Assembly (NCBI GenBank): GCA_001768975.1
Contig: MEND01000155.1
Location: 56,067-93,795, forward strand
Direction of reading: 5' to 3'
Length of the DNA stretch: 37,729 nt
Source: Bacteroidetes bacterium GWA2_31_9
GTDB taxonomy: Bacteria > Bacteroidota > Bacteroidia > Bacteroidales > GWF2-33-38
This document shows, in pieces, positions 15,497 through 23,614 of the stretch (position 1 is its first letter; each line of letters begins with the position of its first letter). Position numbers and translations under genes: made by a program. The notes beneath the pieces are model-generated. The model saw nothing but the letters and a program-made list of their open reading frames with translations. It did not search any database and was not told the origin of the DNA.

Positions 15497-15586
15497 CATG
15501 CAAAGTTCGCAAAGTTAAAAAAAATTCTTTGCACAAGCTGGCTCATACTGCCATTGGCAGTTTGCCTTCTTTGCAAACTTAGCGTG
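15497..15586. repeat. Long inverted repeat with inner hairpin (possible MITE-like element)
   Basis: CATGCAAAGTTCGCAAAG (15497-15514) is inversely repeated at 15569-15586 with 15 of 18 matches, and an inner perfect hairpin ACTGCC/GGCAGT (15547-15552 with 15556-15561) sits between the arms. It occupies the gap between the BrnA-like gene and the BrnT-like remnant. The remaining part of this 324-bp gene-poor gap (15472-15795) holds that remnant and the AT-rich leader of the phosphoglucomutase gene. Confidence 0.65.
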
Positions 15587-15598
15587 AAATCTTTTTTT

Positions 15599-15661
15599 TT
15601 AATCATTCTTTTGTGTATCATTATTTTTGGTCGTGAATGTTTCATCCCATTCAAATTCCAT
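15599..15661 (-). pseudogene. Possible remnant of a brnT toxin gene (20 codons)
   Basis: A minus-strand frame from ATG at 15661 encodes MEFEWDETFTTKNNDTQKND and stops at 15599. The first seven residues are the typical start of BrnT (DUF497) RNase toxins, and the frame lies just upstream of the BrnA-like gene in the usual toxin-then-antitoxin order. The following 13 residues do not continue the BrnT pattern, and the frame ends where the inverted-repeat element begins. The similarity is only seven residues, so chance is a real alternative. Confidence 0.3.
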
Positions 15662-15795
15662 TATTTATTACAAATTTAATAATGCAAATCAACTAATAAT
15701 GATAAATGTTGTAAATTTTATTTTTTAAAATTATTCTTTATATTTAAAAACTTATTAATTTTAAACTCGAAAATACAAATAAATAAAACATTTCT

Positions 15796-17538
15796 ATGGA
15801 AAACAATGATATATTAAATACAGTAAAACAAAAAGCTCAAATTTGGATTAATGGAAGTTTCGATTCTGAAACAAAAAAAAATGTAAAACACTTACTCGAA
15901 AATGATGAAAACGAACTCATTGAATCATTTTATCAGGATTTGGAATTTGGAACCGGTGGTTTACGTGGAATTATGGGAGTTGGGACAAATAGAATGAATA
16001 TTTATACTGTAGGAATGGCAACTCAAGGATTTTCAAACTACTTTAAACAACAGTTTCCAAATGAAAAACAAATTAAGGTTGCTGTTGCTCACGATAGCCG
16101 AAACAATAGTCGTTTATTTGCCGAAACAACAGCAAATATTTTTTCTGCAAACGGATTTAAGGTTTTCTTATTTGATTCGTTACGCCCAACACCGGAACTT
16201 TCGTTTGCAATTCGACATTTTGGTTGTCAGGGTGGAGTTGTTGTTACAGCTTCGCATAATCCTAAGGAATATAATGGATATAAAGCATATTGGAACGATG
16301 GAGGTCAACTTGTTGAACCACACGATAAAAATGTAATTGCCGAAGTTCAAAAAATCACTTCTGTAGATGATGTTAAATTTATAGGCAATGCTAAAAACAT
16401 TACAATTATTGGTAACGAAGTTGACGAAATTTATCTCGAAAAAATTAAGGAATTATCGTTATCTCCCGAATGTATTAAACGCAATAGTGATATTAATATA
16501 GTTTATACGCCAATTCATGGTTCTGGAACTAAGCTTGTTCCGATGATTCTTAAAAAATATGGATTTACAAATATCTCTATTGTAAAAGAACAGGAAACAC
16601 CAGATGGAAATTTTCCAACTGTAATTTCGCCAAACCCCGAAGTGCCTGATGCACTGAGATTGGCAATTGAAAAAGCAAAACAAGTTGGAGCCGATTTAGT
16701 TATGGCTACCGACCCCGATGCTGACAGAGTTGGAATTGCAGTGAGAAACAACCGAAACGAATTTATTTTATTAAACGGAAATCAAACAGGCTCTATTTTA
16801 GTGTATTATCTGCTTACAAAATGGAAACAAAATGGCAAATTAACTGGCAAAGAATATGTTTGCAAAACCATTGTTACAACCGAACTTATAAAAGCAATGT
16901 CGGACAAATTCGAGGTTGAATGTTTTGATGTACTAACTGGTTTTAAATACATTGCCGAATTAATTAAAGAAAATGAAGGCAAAAAACTATTCATCGGTGG
17001 CGGAGAAGAAAGCTACGGATATTTAGCCGGAGAATTTGTTCGCGATAAAGATGCCGTAATTGCCTGTGCGTTAATAGCCGAAGCTGCTGCATGGGCAAAA
17101 GATAATGGCAAAACATTTTACGAACTTCTGCTCGATATTTACGCAGAATATGGTTTATATAAAGAAGACCTTATAAACGTTGTTCGCAAAGGAAAATCGG
17201 GAGCCGAAGAAATTCAACAAATGATGAGCGATTATCGCAAAAATCCTCCAACTTCAATTAACAATTCAAAAGTTATAGAAATTCGTGATTATCAACTTAA
17301 AATAATCAAAAACCTTGTTACAGGAAAAGAATCGCAAATTAATATGCCAAAATCGAATGTATTGCAATTTTTCCTCGAAGATGGTTCAAAAATTACAGTT
17401 CGCCCATCGGGTACAGAACCTAAAATTAAGTTTTATGTTGGAGTTAAGGCTGATTTGAAAAATAGAGATGATTTTGAAAAGGTGGATAAGGAATTAGCAG
17501 AGAAGGTTTTTGGGGTGAAGAGGGGTTTGAAATTGTAA
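15796..17538 (+). CDS. Phosphoglucomutase/phosphomannomutase (alpha-D-phosphohexomutase)
   Basis: Interconverts hexose-1- and hexose-6-phosphates. The 580-residue protein belongs to the long PGM2-like group: substrate loop GTGGLRGIMG (about 52-61), catalytic phosphoserine Ser153 in TASHNPKEYNG, metal-binding DPDADRVG (about 307-314), sugar-specificity GGEESYGYL, and the phosphate-binding RPSGTEPKIKFY near the C-terminus. It is divergent from the sugar-nucleotide cluster, so its product glucose-1-phosphate could feed both RfbA and, through UDP-glucose, Ugd. It is followed 5 bp later by the SprA-like gene, suggesting co-transcription with an unrelated secreted protein. Confidence 0.96.
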   Translation: MENNDILNTVKQKAQIWINGSFDSETKKNVKHLLENDENELIESFYQDLEFGTGGLRGIMGVGTNRMNIYTVGMATQGFSNYFKQQFPNEKQIKVAVAHDSRNNSRLFAETTANIFSANGFKVFLFDSLRPTPELSFAIRHFGCQGGVVVTASHNPKEYNGYKAYWNDGGQLVEPHDKNVIAEVQKITSVDDVKFIGNAKNITIIGNEVDEIYLEKIKELSLSPECIKRNSDINIVYTPIHGSGTKLVPMILKKYGFTNISIVKEQETPDGNFPTVISPNPEVPDALRLAIEKAKQVGADLVMATDPDADRVGIAVRNNRNEFILLNGNQTGSILVYYLLTKWKQNGKLTGKEYVCKTIVTTELIKAMSDKFEVECFDVLTGFKYIAELIKENEGKKLFIGGGEESYGYLAGEFVRDKDAVIACALIAEAAAWAKDNGKTFYELLLDIYAEYGLYKEDLINVVRKGKSGAEEIQQMMSDYRKNPPTSINNSKVIEIRDYQLKIIKNLVTGKESQINMPKSNVLQFFLEDGSKITVRPSGTEPKIKFYVGVKADLKNRDDFEKVDKELAEKVFGVKRGLKL

Positions 17539-17543
17539 TAAGA

Positions 17544-19250
17544 ATGATACCAAAAAAAAAGCTTTTTCATACGCTTAAAATAATGTATAGTAGAAAGATC
17601 AAGTGTTGTGTTTTATCTGTTTTTATAGCGTACTTTTTTATAAATTCATCATTTTCACAAAACAATTATTACGAATATACTAAGGTAACTACTTTAGATA
17701 TTCACCATTATAGTGGATGGTATTTATCAAGTCTTCCAGAAAAACAACCTGTTTTATTTCCCGAATCTATGCTTACCGACAGTATTGGTTTTGGATTTAA
17801 CAGAGCCAAAATTTGCTGGTATTCTATTGACCCACTTTTTTTGAGAAACAATTCTGCTACTCCTACACACATTAAAGAAAACCCTGATTTTCAATCAAAC
17901 CATTTTGTTAGAGAAATTTTTGAAAAAGAAATTTTTCCAGATAGTGAACATCCAAATAATATACCTACAAATATTTCTGTACTAAATTTAGCTTATTATC
18001 CACAAGAAAAAGGACCTTATAATTATGATATAAATCAAACTACTTTTTCTTCCGGAATTGATTCAAATGGCCTATTACTAAACCCAAAATCACGCTGGGC
18101 TGGAATTATGAGAGAAATCGAAACTCCTGATTTTGAAAGAGCATCAATAAAAACTATTGAATTTTGGTTAATGGACCCTTTTGTATATGACACAATACAT
18201 TCTGGAGGGGAAATGTATATTAATCTTGGAGATATCTCTGAAGATATTCTAAAAGATTCTTGGCTATCATTCGAAAATTCACCTAAAGATACTACTTCTA
18301 TATGGGGTAATGTATCGACAATTACTCCTGGTTTATACATTGATAATAATAATCCATATAGATTTTCAGATTGTGGCTTAGATGGTTTTCCTGATTTTTC
18401 TGAAAGGCAATTTTTTAGTTATCCTAATTATATAAACAGCAAGTATTCATATTTAATTTCTATTTTAAATAGCTATGGAAGTCAATCTCTTGCATATCAA
18501 AATGCAATTCAAGACCCTTCTAATGATAACTATCACCATTTCAGAGGTTCTGATTACGACCAACTTCATTTAGGAATTATTGAACGTTATAAAAAATTTA
18601 ATTTACTAGAAGGAAATTCTACTTCTGAGAGAATAGCTTCAATTTTACCAGATTTTGAAGATATTAATAAAAATTTTGAACTTGAAGTTGCAGAAAATTA
18701 TTTCCAATATCAAATTCATATAAAACCTGATTCTTTTATTATTGGTCATAATTATATTGACGATACAATCTCCTATAACGCCACTTTTAAAAATGGAACA
18801 AAAAATTGGTTAACCTGGTTTCATTTTACAATACCAATTGAGTCGTTTCAAAAACGTTTTGGACAAATTAGCAGTTTTAAAAAAATTAAATTTATACGTA
18901 TTTTTTTGAAAAATTTTGAGGATTCTATTATTATGAGATTAGCTACTTTAGATTTAGTTCGAAAAGCTGATTATAAATATATTATCCCTAATGATATTGA
19001 GGCAAATAAATTATATATTTATCCAAATCCTTCAAATGGTAATTTTACAATATATTTATCAGATATTGAATGCCATATAATTGACCTTTATAATTTAGAT
19101 GGACAGAGAATTGATATTGATAATATTAAATCAACTGATTCAATGGGCCCCAAATTTATTAATATAAAAAACTTGAATAAAGGAATATATATTATTAAGG
19201 TTATTAGTGTTGATAATAAAGTATTTACTAGCAAAATTTTAATCTTATAA
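17544..19250 (+). CDS. Secreted SprA_N-like module with T9SS type-A sorting domain
   Basis: A 568-residue exported protein. A signal peptide precedes ...FINSSFSQ (about residue 39; Met14 at 17583 is an alternative start). Residues about 50-480 follow the N-terminal module of the giant type IX translocon protein SprA/Sov: FGFNRAKICWYSIDP, SVLNLAYYPQEKGPYNYD, SRWAGIMREIETPDFE, IEFWLMDPF, YINLGDISEDILKD, DGFPDFSE, then ILPDFEDIN, and KIKFIRIFL...LATLDLVRKADY at the end. SprA is usually over 2000 residues with a 36-strand barrel; none of that is present. Instead residues about 488-568 form a type-A T9SS C-terminal sorting domain (YIYPNPSNGNFTIYL ... GIYIIKVISVDNKVFTSKIL). This protein is therefore likely exported by T9SS, not part of its pore. 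Its role is unknown. It overlaps the next gene by 1 bp. Confidence 0.82.
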   Translation: MIPKKKLFHTLKIMYSRKIKCCVLSVFIAYFFINSSFSQNNYYEYTKVTTLDIHHYSGWYLSSLPEKQPVLFPESMLTDSIGFGFNRAKICWYSIDPLFLRNNSATPTHIKENPDFQSNHFVREIFEKEIFPDSEHPNNIPTNISVLNLAYYPQEKGPYNYDINQTTFSSGIDSNGLLLNPKSRWAGIMREIETPDFERASIKTIEFWLMDPFVYDTIHSGGEMYINLGDISEDILKDSWLSFENSPKDTTSIWGNVSTITPGLYIDNNNPYRFSDCGLDGFPDFSERQFFSYPNYINSKYSYLISILNSYGSQSLAYQNAIQDPSNDNYHHFRGSDYDQLHLGIIERYKKFNLLEGNSTSERIASILPDFEDINKNFELEVAENYFQYQIHIKPDSFIIGHNYIDDTISYNATFKNGTKNWLTWFHFTIPIESFQKRFGQISSFKKIKFIRIFLKNFEDSIIMRLATLDLVRKADYKYIIPNDIEANKLYIYPNPSNGNFTIYLSDIECHIIDLYNLDGQRIDIDNIKSTDSMGPKFINIKNLNKGIYIIKVISVDNKVFTSKILIL

Positions 19251-20971
19251 TGAAGAAAAACCCCTTCTCATTCTCATCTGTCATAATTATTTTTTCAACC
19301 TTAGTCATTATTAGGCTAATATACATTGATTTTTCAAATCGATCATTTCAGTGGGATTCCCTTGGTTATTATATGTATCTACCATCGCAATACATTTATC
19401 ACGATGTTAAAGAATTGAAATGGTATCCTGAATTAAAAGAAAAATATAATTTTCCGGGCGATTTTTATCAGGCTAGTAAACATAAAGAAACCGGGAATTA
19501 TGTGTTTTTTTACACAATGGGAGTATCTGTTCTCGAAACTCCATTTTTCTTTATCGGTCATTTTGTTGCAGGATTTTTAGGATATTCTCAAGATGGTTTT
19601 TCTCCTCCATATCATTTAACAATTAATTTTGGTTTACTACTTTATCTTTTAGTAGGGTTTTTTCTACTCCGAAAAGTTCTGTTACGATGGTTCAGCGACA
19701 AAATTACTGCGATAGTTCTTTTGCTTGTGTGCCTTGCTACAAATTTTCCTCAGTATTCGGCAATTGAAGCCGGATTTACTCATGGCTATCTGTTTTTCAT
19801 TTATTGTTTAATGTTGTATTTTACAGTTATTTGGCACGATAATCCTACTTTAAAAAAGTCATTCGTGATTGGACTGATAATTGGGTTTGCAATACTAATA
19901 AGGGTTACAGACGCATTAATAATGTTTATTCCTATTTTTTGGAATTGCCATACAAAAGAGTTAAGAAAACAAAAAATTGCATTTTTTAAATCACAGCCAA
20001 AGCACATTTACATTGCAATTTTAGCTACATTTTTAATGTTACTACCTCAGCTTATATATTGGAATCACGTTACAGGTCATTTAATTCATCAAATGGGTTC
20101 AAAATGGCATTTTCTTAATCCGTTTTTCAGAGTTTTAGTGGGATGGGAAAAAGGTTGGTTTATATATACTCCAGTCGTATTATTTATGGTTTTAGGACTG
20201 TTTTTTATGAAAACCAAAGAGTTTCGTAATTCTGTATTAGTATTTATAATTTTAAATATATGGGTTGTAATATCATGGCATGTATGGCGTTATGGAGCGA
20301 GCTATTCGACTCGTGCTTTGGCACAATGTTTACCAGTATTGGCTTTTCCGCTTGGAGTTCTTATTACAAAAATCTATAAGAAAAAAGTCTTAATAATATT
20401 GTTTTCGATAACAGTTTCATATTTAACTATTGTGAATTTATTTCAGATATGGCAATACAACAAAGGAATTATTCATTATGACGATATGAACCGTCGGTAT
20501 TATCAAGCAGTATATCTTAATCCATCGCCAACACCTGTTGAAATGTCGTTGCTTGATACTGATGAATTTCTAAATAATGAAAATGATTTTAAACAAGAAA
20601 TAATTTTCAAATCAGATTCTGTGTTTATATTAAATGCTGAATATGATACGATTAATATTCTGTTTTCTGAAAAAATTTCTGAACACAATTTGTTAAATGC
20701 AAAATGGCTAAAACTATCGGTTAATTACAAAACAGATTATACGGTTTGGGGAGCATATTTTGTAGCAGAGCTAAAAAACAGCTCAGGTTTAATCAAACAA
20801 CGTTCAATAAGATTAGATAATGTTCTTTTTAAATCTAATTTAAAAAATACAGCCGAGTTTTATTTTAATACTGAAAATGCAAATTCAGATGATGAACTTA
20901 TCATATATGGTAAAACTATAATGAATAGTAAAATTGAATTAACTGATTTTAAAATTATATCATATTTTTGA
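19250..20971 (+). CDS. GT-C-like polytopic membrane protein (putative glycosyltransferase)
   Basis: A 573-residue inner-membrane protein with about ten transmembrane segments in the first 410 residues and a soluble, beta-rich C-terminal region (about 420-573). The acidic loop after the first segment (DFSNRSFQWDSLGYYMYLP, about 27-45), the aromatic luminal loops and the segment IEAGFTHGYLFFIYCLMLY resemble the GT-C fold of lipid-linked sugar transferases such as ArnT/PMT, where an Asp in the first loop is catalytic. I could not place it in a named family. Its ATG overlaps the stop of the SprA-like gene (TAATG), so the two are translationally coupled, which may link glycosylation and the secreted protein. 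It ends at a strong terminator. Confidence 0.7.
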   Translation: MKKNPFSFSSVIIIFSTLVIIRLIYIDFSNRSFQWDSLGYYMYLPSQYIYHDVKELKWYPELKEKYNFPGDFYQASKHKETGNYVFFYTMGVSVLETPFFFIGHFVAGFLGYSQDGFSPPYHLTINFGLLLYLLVGFFLLRKVLLRWFSDKITAIVLLLVCLATNFPQYSAIEAGFTHGYLFFIYCLMLYFTVIWHDNPTLKKSFVIGLIIGFAILIRVTDALIMFIPIFWNCHTKELRKQKIAFFKSQPKHIYIAILATFLMLLPQLIYWNHVTGHLIHQMGSKWHFLNPFFRVLVGWEKGWFIYTPVVLFMVLGLFFMKTKEFRNSVLVFIILNIWVVISWHVWRYGASYSTRALAQCLPVLAFPLGVLITKIYKKKVLIILFSITVSYLTIVNLFQIWQYNKGIIHYDDMNRRYYQAVYLNPSPTPVEMSLLDTDEFLNNENDFKQEIIFKSDSVFILNAEYDTINILFSEKISEHNLLNAKWLKLSVNYKTDYTVWGAYFVAELKNSSGLIKQRSIRLDNVLFKSNLKNTAEFYFNTENANSDDELIIYGKTIMNSKIELTDFKIISYF

Positions 20972-20973
20972 AT

Positions 20974-21005
20974 AAAAAAAGCTGTCATTTAAGTTGACAG
21001 CTTTT
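20974..21005. terminator. Bidirectional terminator between convergent genes
   Basis: A perfect 11-bp stem AAAAGCTGTCA (20977-20987) with TGACAGCTTTT (20995-21005) closes a 7-base loop, with A and T flanks on both sides. It lies 3 bases after the GT-C-like gene and 18 bases after the stop of the convergent PUR-family gene. Confidence 0.85.
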
Positions 21006-21022
21006 CAAAATTTCGATTTTAT

Positions 21023-21376
21023 TTATTTCTCCAAATCATCAAAATCAACCTTTGAATATTCCTTCTCTTCTGAAAATTCATCGTCGTTGCGAGTAAAAAC
21101 AGTTCCTTCAGGTGAATTATCTTTAACATATTGAACAACCTCATTTATCCCTTCAACAAATTTTTCAAAATCCTCTTTGTAAAGGAATATTTTATGCTTT
21201 TCAAAATGGTATTTTCCATCACGGTCAAACATTTTTTTGCTCTCAGTTACCGTTAGGTACATTTCATCTCTCCTTGTTGACTTAACATCAAAAAAATATG
21301 TTCTTTTTCCAGCTCGAACTGCCTTTGAAAAAATCTCATCTCTGACGTTCTCTCTTTTTTGTTCGTATCCTTCCAT
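21023..21376 (-). CDS. PUR-family DNA/RNA-binding protein (DUF3276)
   Basis: A 117-residue Bacteroidota protein of the PUR-alpha-like family. The single PUR repeat spans about 14-88 (FSKAVRAGKRTYFFDVKST, YLTVTESKKMF, HKIFLYKEDFEKFVEGINEV), matching the beta-beta-beta-beta-alpha Whirly-like fold that binds single-stranded nucleic acid. The tail (about 89-117) is acidic and disordered. It is monocistronic, divergent from nusB, with a perfect -7 promoter box about 41 bases upstream of its start. Its cellular role is not established. Confidence 0.93.
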   Translation of the reverse strand: MEGYEQKRENVRDEIFSKAVRAGKRTYFFDVKSTRRDEMYLTVTESKKMFDRDGKYHFEKHKIFLYKEDFEKFVEGINEVVQYVKDNSPEGTVFTRNDDEFSEEKEYSKVDFDDLEK

Positions 21377-21416
21377 CGTTCAATAATTTATATTAATAAA
21401 AACAATTCTTCAGTAG

Positions 21417-21424
21417 CAAAAATA
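21417..21424 (-). promoter_or_regulatory. Bacteroidota -7 box (TATTTTTG) for the PUR-family gene
   Basis: On the minus strand TATTTTTG is a perfect TAnnTTTG match, ending 41 bases before the ATG. A TTTG lies 14 bases further upstream (plus-strand CAAA at 21439-21442), closer than the usual -33 spacing. Confidence 0.45.
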
Positions 21425-21561
21425 AAAAAAAATAATTACAAATTATTTTTATTAAATCAATTTACAAAATAGTTCTCAATAAATATTACAATTTTATCAA
21501 AGAAATATATCTATTCGTCATCAAAAAAACAACAATTAGTAATTTTATTAAAAATTTAAAT

Positions 21562-21569
21562 TAATTTTG
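21562..21569 (+). promoter_or_regulatory. Bacteroidota -7 box (TAATTTTG) for nusB
   Basis: TAATTTTG matches TAnnTTTG perfectly and lies 43 bases before the nusB ATG, in the 235-bp divergent gap. No clear TTTG -33 element is present. Confidence 0.5.
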
Positions 21570-21611
21570 CATCACTAATTTAACAAATATAATCAAATAT
21601 AAGTTCTTTAA

Positions 21612-22559
21612 ATGTTAAGCCGTCGCTTGTTAAGAATAAAAGTAATGCATATTTTATATGCTTATTTTAATGCAGAATCTCCCGATTTTTCAAAATACGA
21701 AAAAGAATTACAGTATAGTATTAATAAATCTTACGATTTATATCACTTTCTTTTATCATTAATGCTTGATATAAGAAGGTTTATTGATTTAAAACAAGAT
21801 CAAGCAAAAACAAAACGCATTTTATTAGATTCTGATATAAACCCAAATACTAGATTTCTTGATAATAAATTTTTAGTTCAATTATCAACAAATATTCAAT
21901 TAAGAGATTTTCTGAATGTTAAAAAACTTAGTTGGGTTAACCATCCAGAGATTATAAAAAATTTATATAACTCAATTCAATGCTCTGAATATTTTACAGA
22001 ATATATGAGCTTAGAGACAAGCGATTATGATCAAGATAAGAAATTTATTTCAAACATTTATGAGCATATTATTGTAAACGATGAAGAGCTTTACAATGCT
22101 CTTGAAGAAATGAGCATTTACTGGAACGACGATGTTGAATTTGTTATTAGCATGATATTAAAAACAATAAAAAGCTTTAAAGAAAACGACTCTATTTCGG
22201 CTAAACTAATGCCTTTATATAAAAATACCGACGATAAAGAATTTATTATTCAACTATTCAAGAAAACAATTGCTAACTCAATAGAAAACACCAAGTTAAT
22301 AGATAGTTATATTAAAAATTGGGAAATTGATAGAATTGCTTTTATGGACATTTTGATAATGCAATTAGCAATTACTGAGGCAGTTGAATTTTCATCAATT
22401 CCAATTAAAGTTACACTAAATGAATACATTGATATTGCTAAATTTTATAGCACTGCAAAAAGTGGAACATTCATTAATGGAGTTTTAGATAAAATTTTTG
22501 CAGACTTGAAAAAAAATAAGAAAATTGTAAAAAGAGGTTTAGGTCTGGTTGGTGATTAA
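21612..22559 (+). CDS. nusB: Transcription antitermination factor NusB (long Bacteroidota form)
   Basis: With NusE/S10 it binds boxA RNA and supports antitermination of rRNA operons. The 315 residues are about twice the length of E. coli NusB, as is usual in Bacteroidota: an N-terminal helical extension (MLSRRLLRIKVMHILYAYF at the start) precedes the conserved NusB domain at about 200-305, seen in FKKTIANSIENTKLIDSYI, WEIDRIAFMDILIMQLAITE, IPIKVTLNEYIDIAKFYS and GTFINGVLDKIF. It heads a housekeeping run with the DUF1573 lipoprotein, yajC, the YbbR-like gene and coaE, an order common in this phylum. Confidence 0.95.
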   Translation: MLSRRLLRIKVMHILYAYFNAESPDFSKYEKELQYSINKSYDLYHFLLSLMLDIRRFIDLKQDQAKTKRILLDSDINPNTRFLDNKFLVQLSTNIQLRDFLNVKKLSWVNHPEIIKNLYNSIQCSEYFTEYMSLETSDYDQDKKFISNIYEHIIVNDEELYNALEEMSIYWNDDVEFVISMILKTIKSFKENDSISAKLMPLYKNTDDKEFIIQLFKKTIANSIENTKLIDSYIKNWEIDRIAFMDILIMQLAITEAVEFSSIPIKVTLNEYIDIAKFYSTAKSGTFINGVLDKIFADLKKNKKIVKRGLGLVGD

Positions 22560-22633
22560 AGATATCACAAATTACTTCATTTAAATAATTAACTAATTTT
22601 GATTTTTTCGTTTGCATATTTTATAGTTATTTT

Positions 22634-22637
22634 GGAG
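22634..22637 (+). promoter_or_regulatory. Shine-Dalgarno-like GGAG before the DUF1573 gene
   Basis: GGAG lies 8 bases before the ATG at 22646. It stands out because most genes in this window have only A-rich leaders without a recognisable Shine-Dalgarno sequence. Confidence 0.5.
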
Positions 22638-22645
22638 AAAAAAAC

Positions 22646-23122
22646 ATGAGAAAATTAATATTTCATCTTTTTATTTATATTGCATTATTTAGCACAATAT
22701 CATGTAATAGTGATAGTAGCAAAAATAAATCAAGTTCTAATATTTCAACAGACTTAATTCAAAACCCTGTTACATCTGATGGAAATACTAACAAATCAGG
22801 ACTGCCCGAAATAAAATTCCAAAAGTTAGAGCACGACTTTGGGGCAATTATAGATGGCGAAAAAGTTTCATATACTTTTAAATTTGAAAATACAGGAGGT
22901 TCAGATTTAGTTATTACATCAGCAAAAGGAAGTTGTGGATGCACAGTTCCAAAATTCAGTAAAGAGCCTATTCCTGCTGGAAAAAGTGGAGAAATTGAAA
23001 TTATTTTTGACAGCTCCGGAAAATCAGGAGTTCAACACAAAACTGTTACTGTACTTGCTAATACACAGCCAAATACAACAACTTTAACAGTAACAGCTGA
23101 AATTATAACACCAAACAAATAA
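22646..23122 (+). CDS. DUF1573-domain lipoprotein
   Basis: A 158-residue exported lipoprotein. The signal ends in a lipobox-like STISC with Cys20 as the lipidated residue, followed by a Ser/Asn/Lys-rich linker. The DUF1573 domain (about 55-150) is an immunoglobulin-like beta sandwich with the family motifs HDFGAIIDGEKVSYTFKFEN, GGSDLVITSAKGSCGCTVP (the paired cysteines) and PIPAGKSGEIEIIFD. Its function is not known; the fold suggests protein or envelope contacts in the periplasm. It sits between nusB and yajC in a conserved housekeeping cluster. Confidence 0.93.
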   Translation: MRKLIFHLFIYIALFSTISCNSDSSKNKSSSNISTDLIQNPVTSDGNTNKSGLPEIKFQKLEHDFGAIIDGEKVSYTFKFENTGGSDLVITSAKGSCGCTVPKFSKEPIPAGKSGEIEIIFDSSGKSGVQHKTVTVLANTQPNTTTLTVTAEIITPNK

Positions 23123-23131
23123 ATATAATAT

Positions 23132-23455
23132 ATGAGTAATTTAATGTTCGTAGTGCTTATGGCACAAAGCGGAGGAGAGCAAAATCCAATAGCATCTTTT
23201 CTTCCACTAATTTTAATCGTTGTGGTTTTTTATTTCTTTATGATTCGTCCTCAAATGAAAAAACAAAAAGAAATGAGAAAATTCAGAGATTCATTACAAG
23301 CTGGAGATAAAATCATTACAACTGGCGGAATCTATGGAAAAATTGCTGATATTAAAGAAAATATCGTGGTTATGGAAGTAGAAGACAAAATGCGTTTAAG
23401 AATTGATAAATCTGCTGTTTTAAGAGATCCTTCTGATTTAGCTGACAAAAAATAA
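23132..23455 (+). CDS. yajC: Preprotein translocase subunit YajC
   Basis: Accessory inner-membrane subunit of the SecDF-YajC complex. The 107 residues have one transmembrane segment (about 24-40, SFLPLILIVVVFYFFMI) followed at once by the diagnostic RPQMKKQKE and the cytoplasmic domain LQAGDKIITTGGIYGKI. The first residues before the segment are longer than in E. coli, as often seen in Bacteroidota. The gene starts 9 bp after the DUF1573 stop and ends at a strong terminator, closing the nusB transcription unit. Confidence 0.96.
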   Translation: MSNLMFVVLMAQSGGEQNPIASFLPLILIVVVFYFFMIRPQMKKQKEMRKFRDSLQAGDKIITTGGIYGKIADIKENIVVMEVEDKMRLRIDKSAVLRDPSDLADKK

Positions 23456-23478
23456 TTCTTTTTTAAAATATTTCTTTT

Positions 23479-23520
23479 AATAAATTACCGAATATAAAAT
23501 ATTCGGTAATTTATTTTTTA
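23479..23520 (+). terminator. Rho-independent terminator after yajC
   Basis: A perfect 16-bp stem (23479-23494 with 23500-23515, core TTACCGAATA/TATTCGGTAA) with a 5-base loop is followed by a short T run. It lies 23 bases after the yajC stop. Confidence 0.88.
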
Positions 23521-23599
23521 TACCTTAGTACCATAATTAATTATCAAATGTAATTTTACAAAATGATGATAATTAATATTTTATCGCAAATAAATATTT

Positions 23600-23607
23600 T
23601 AAATTTG
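23600..23607 (+). promoter_or_regulatory. Bacteroidota -7 box (TAAATTTG) for the YbbR-like gene
   Basis: TAAATTTG is a perfect TAnnTTTG match after the yajC terminator. Its expected start site (about 23612-23614) is immediately before the TTG start codon at 23615, which predicts a leaderless or nearly leaderless mRNA. Low sequence complexity makes chance matches possible. Confidence 0.4.
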
Positions 23608-23614
23608 TTTCAAT

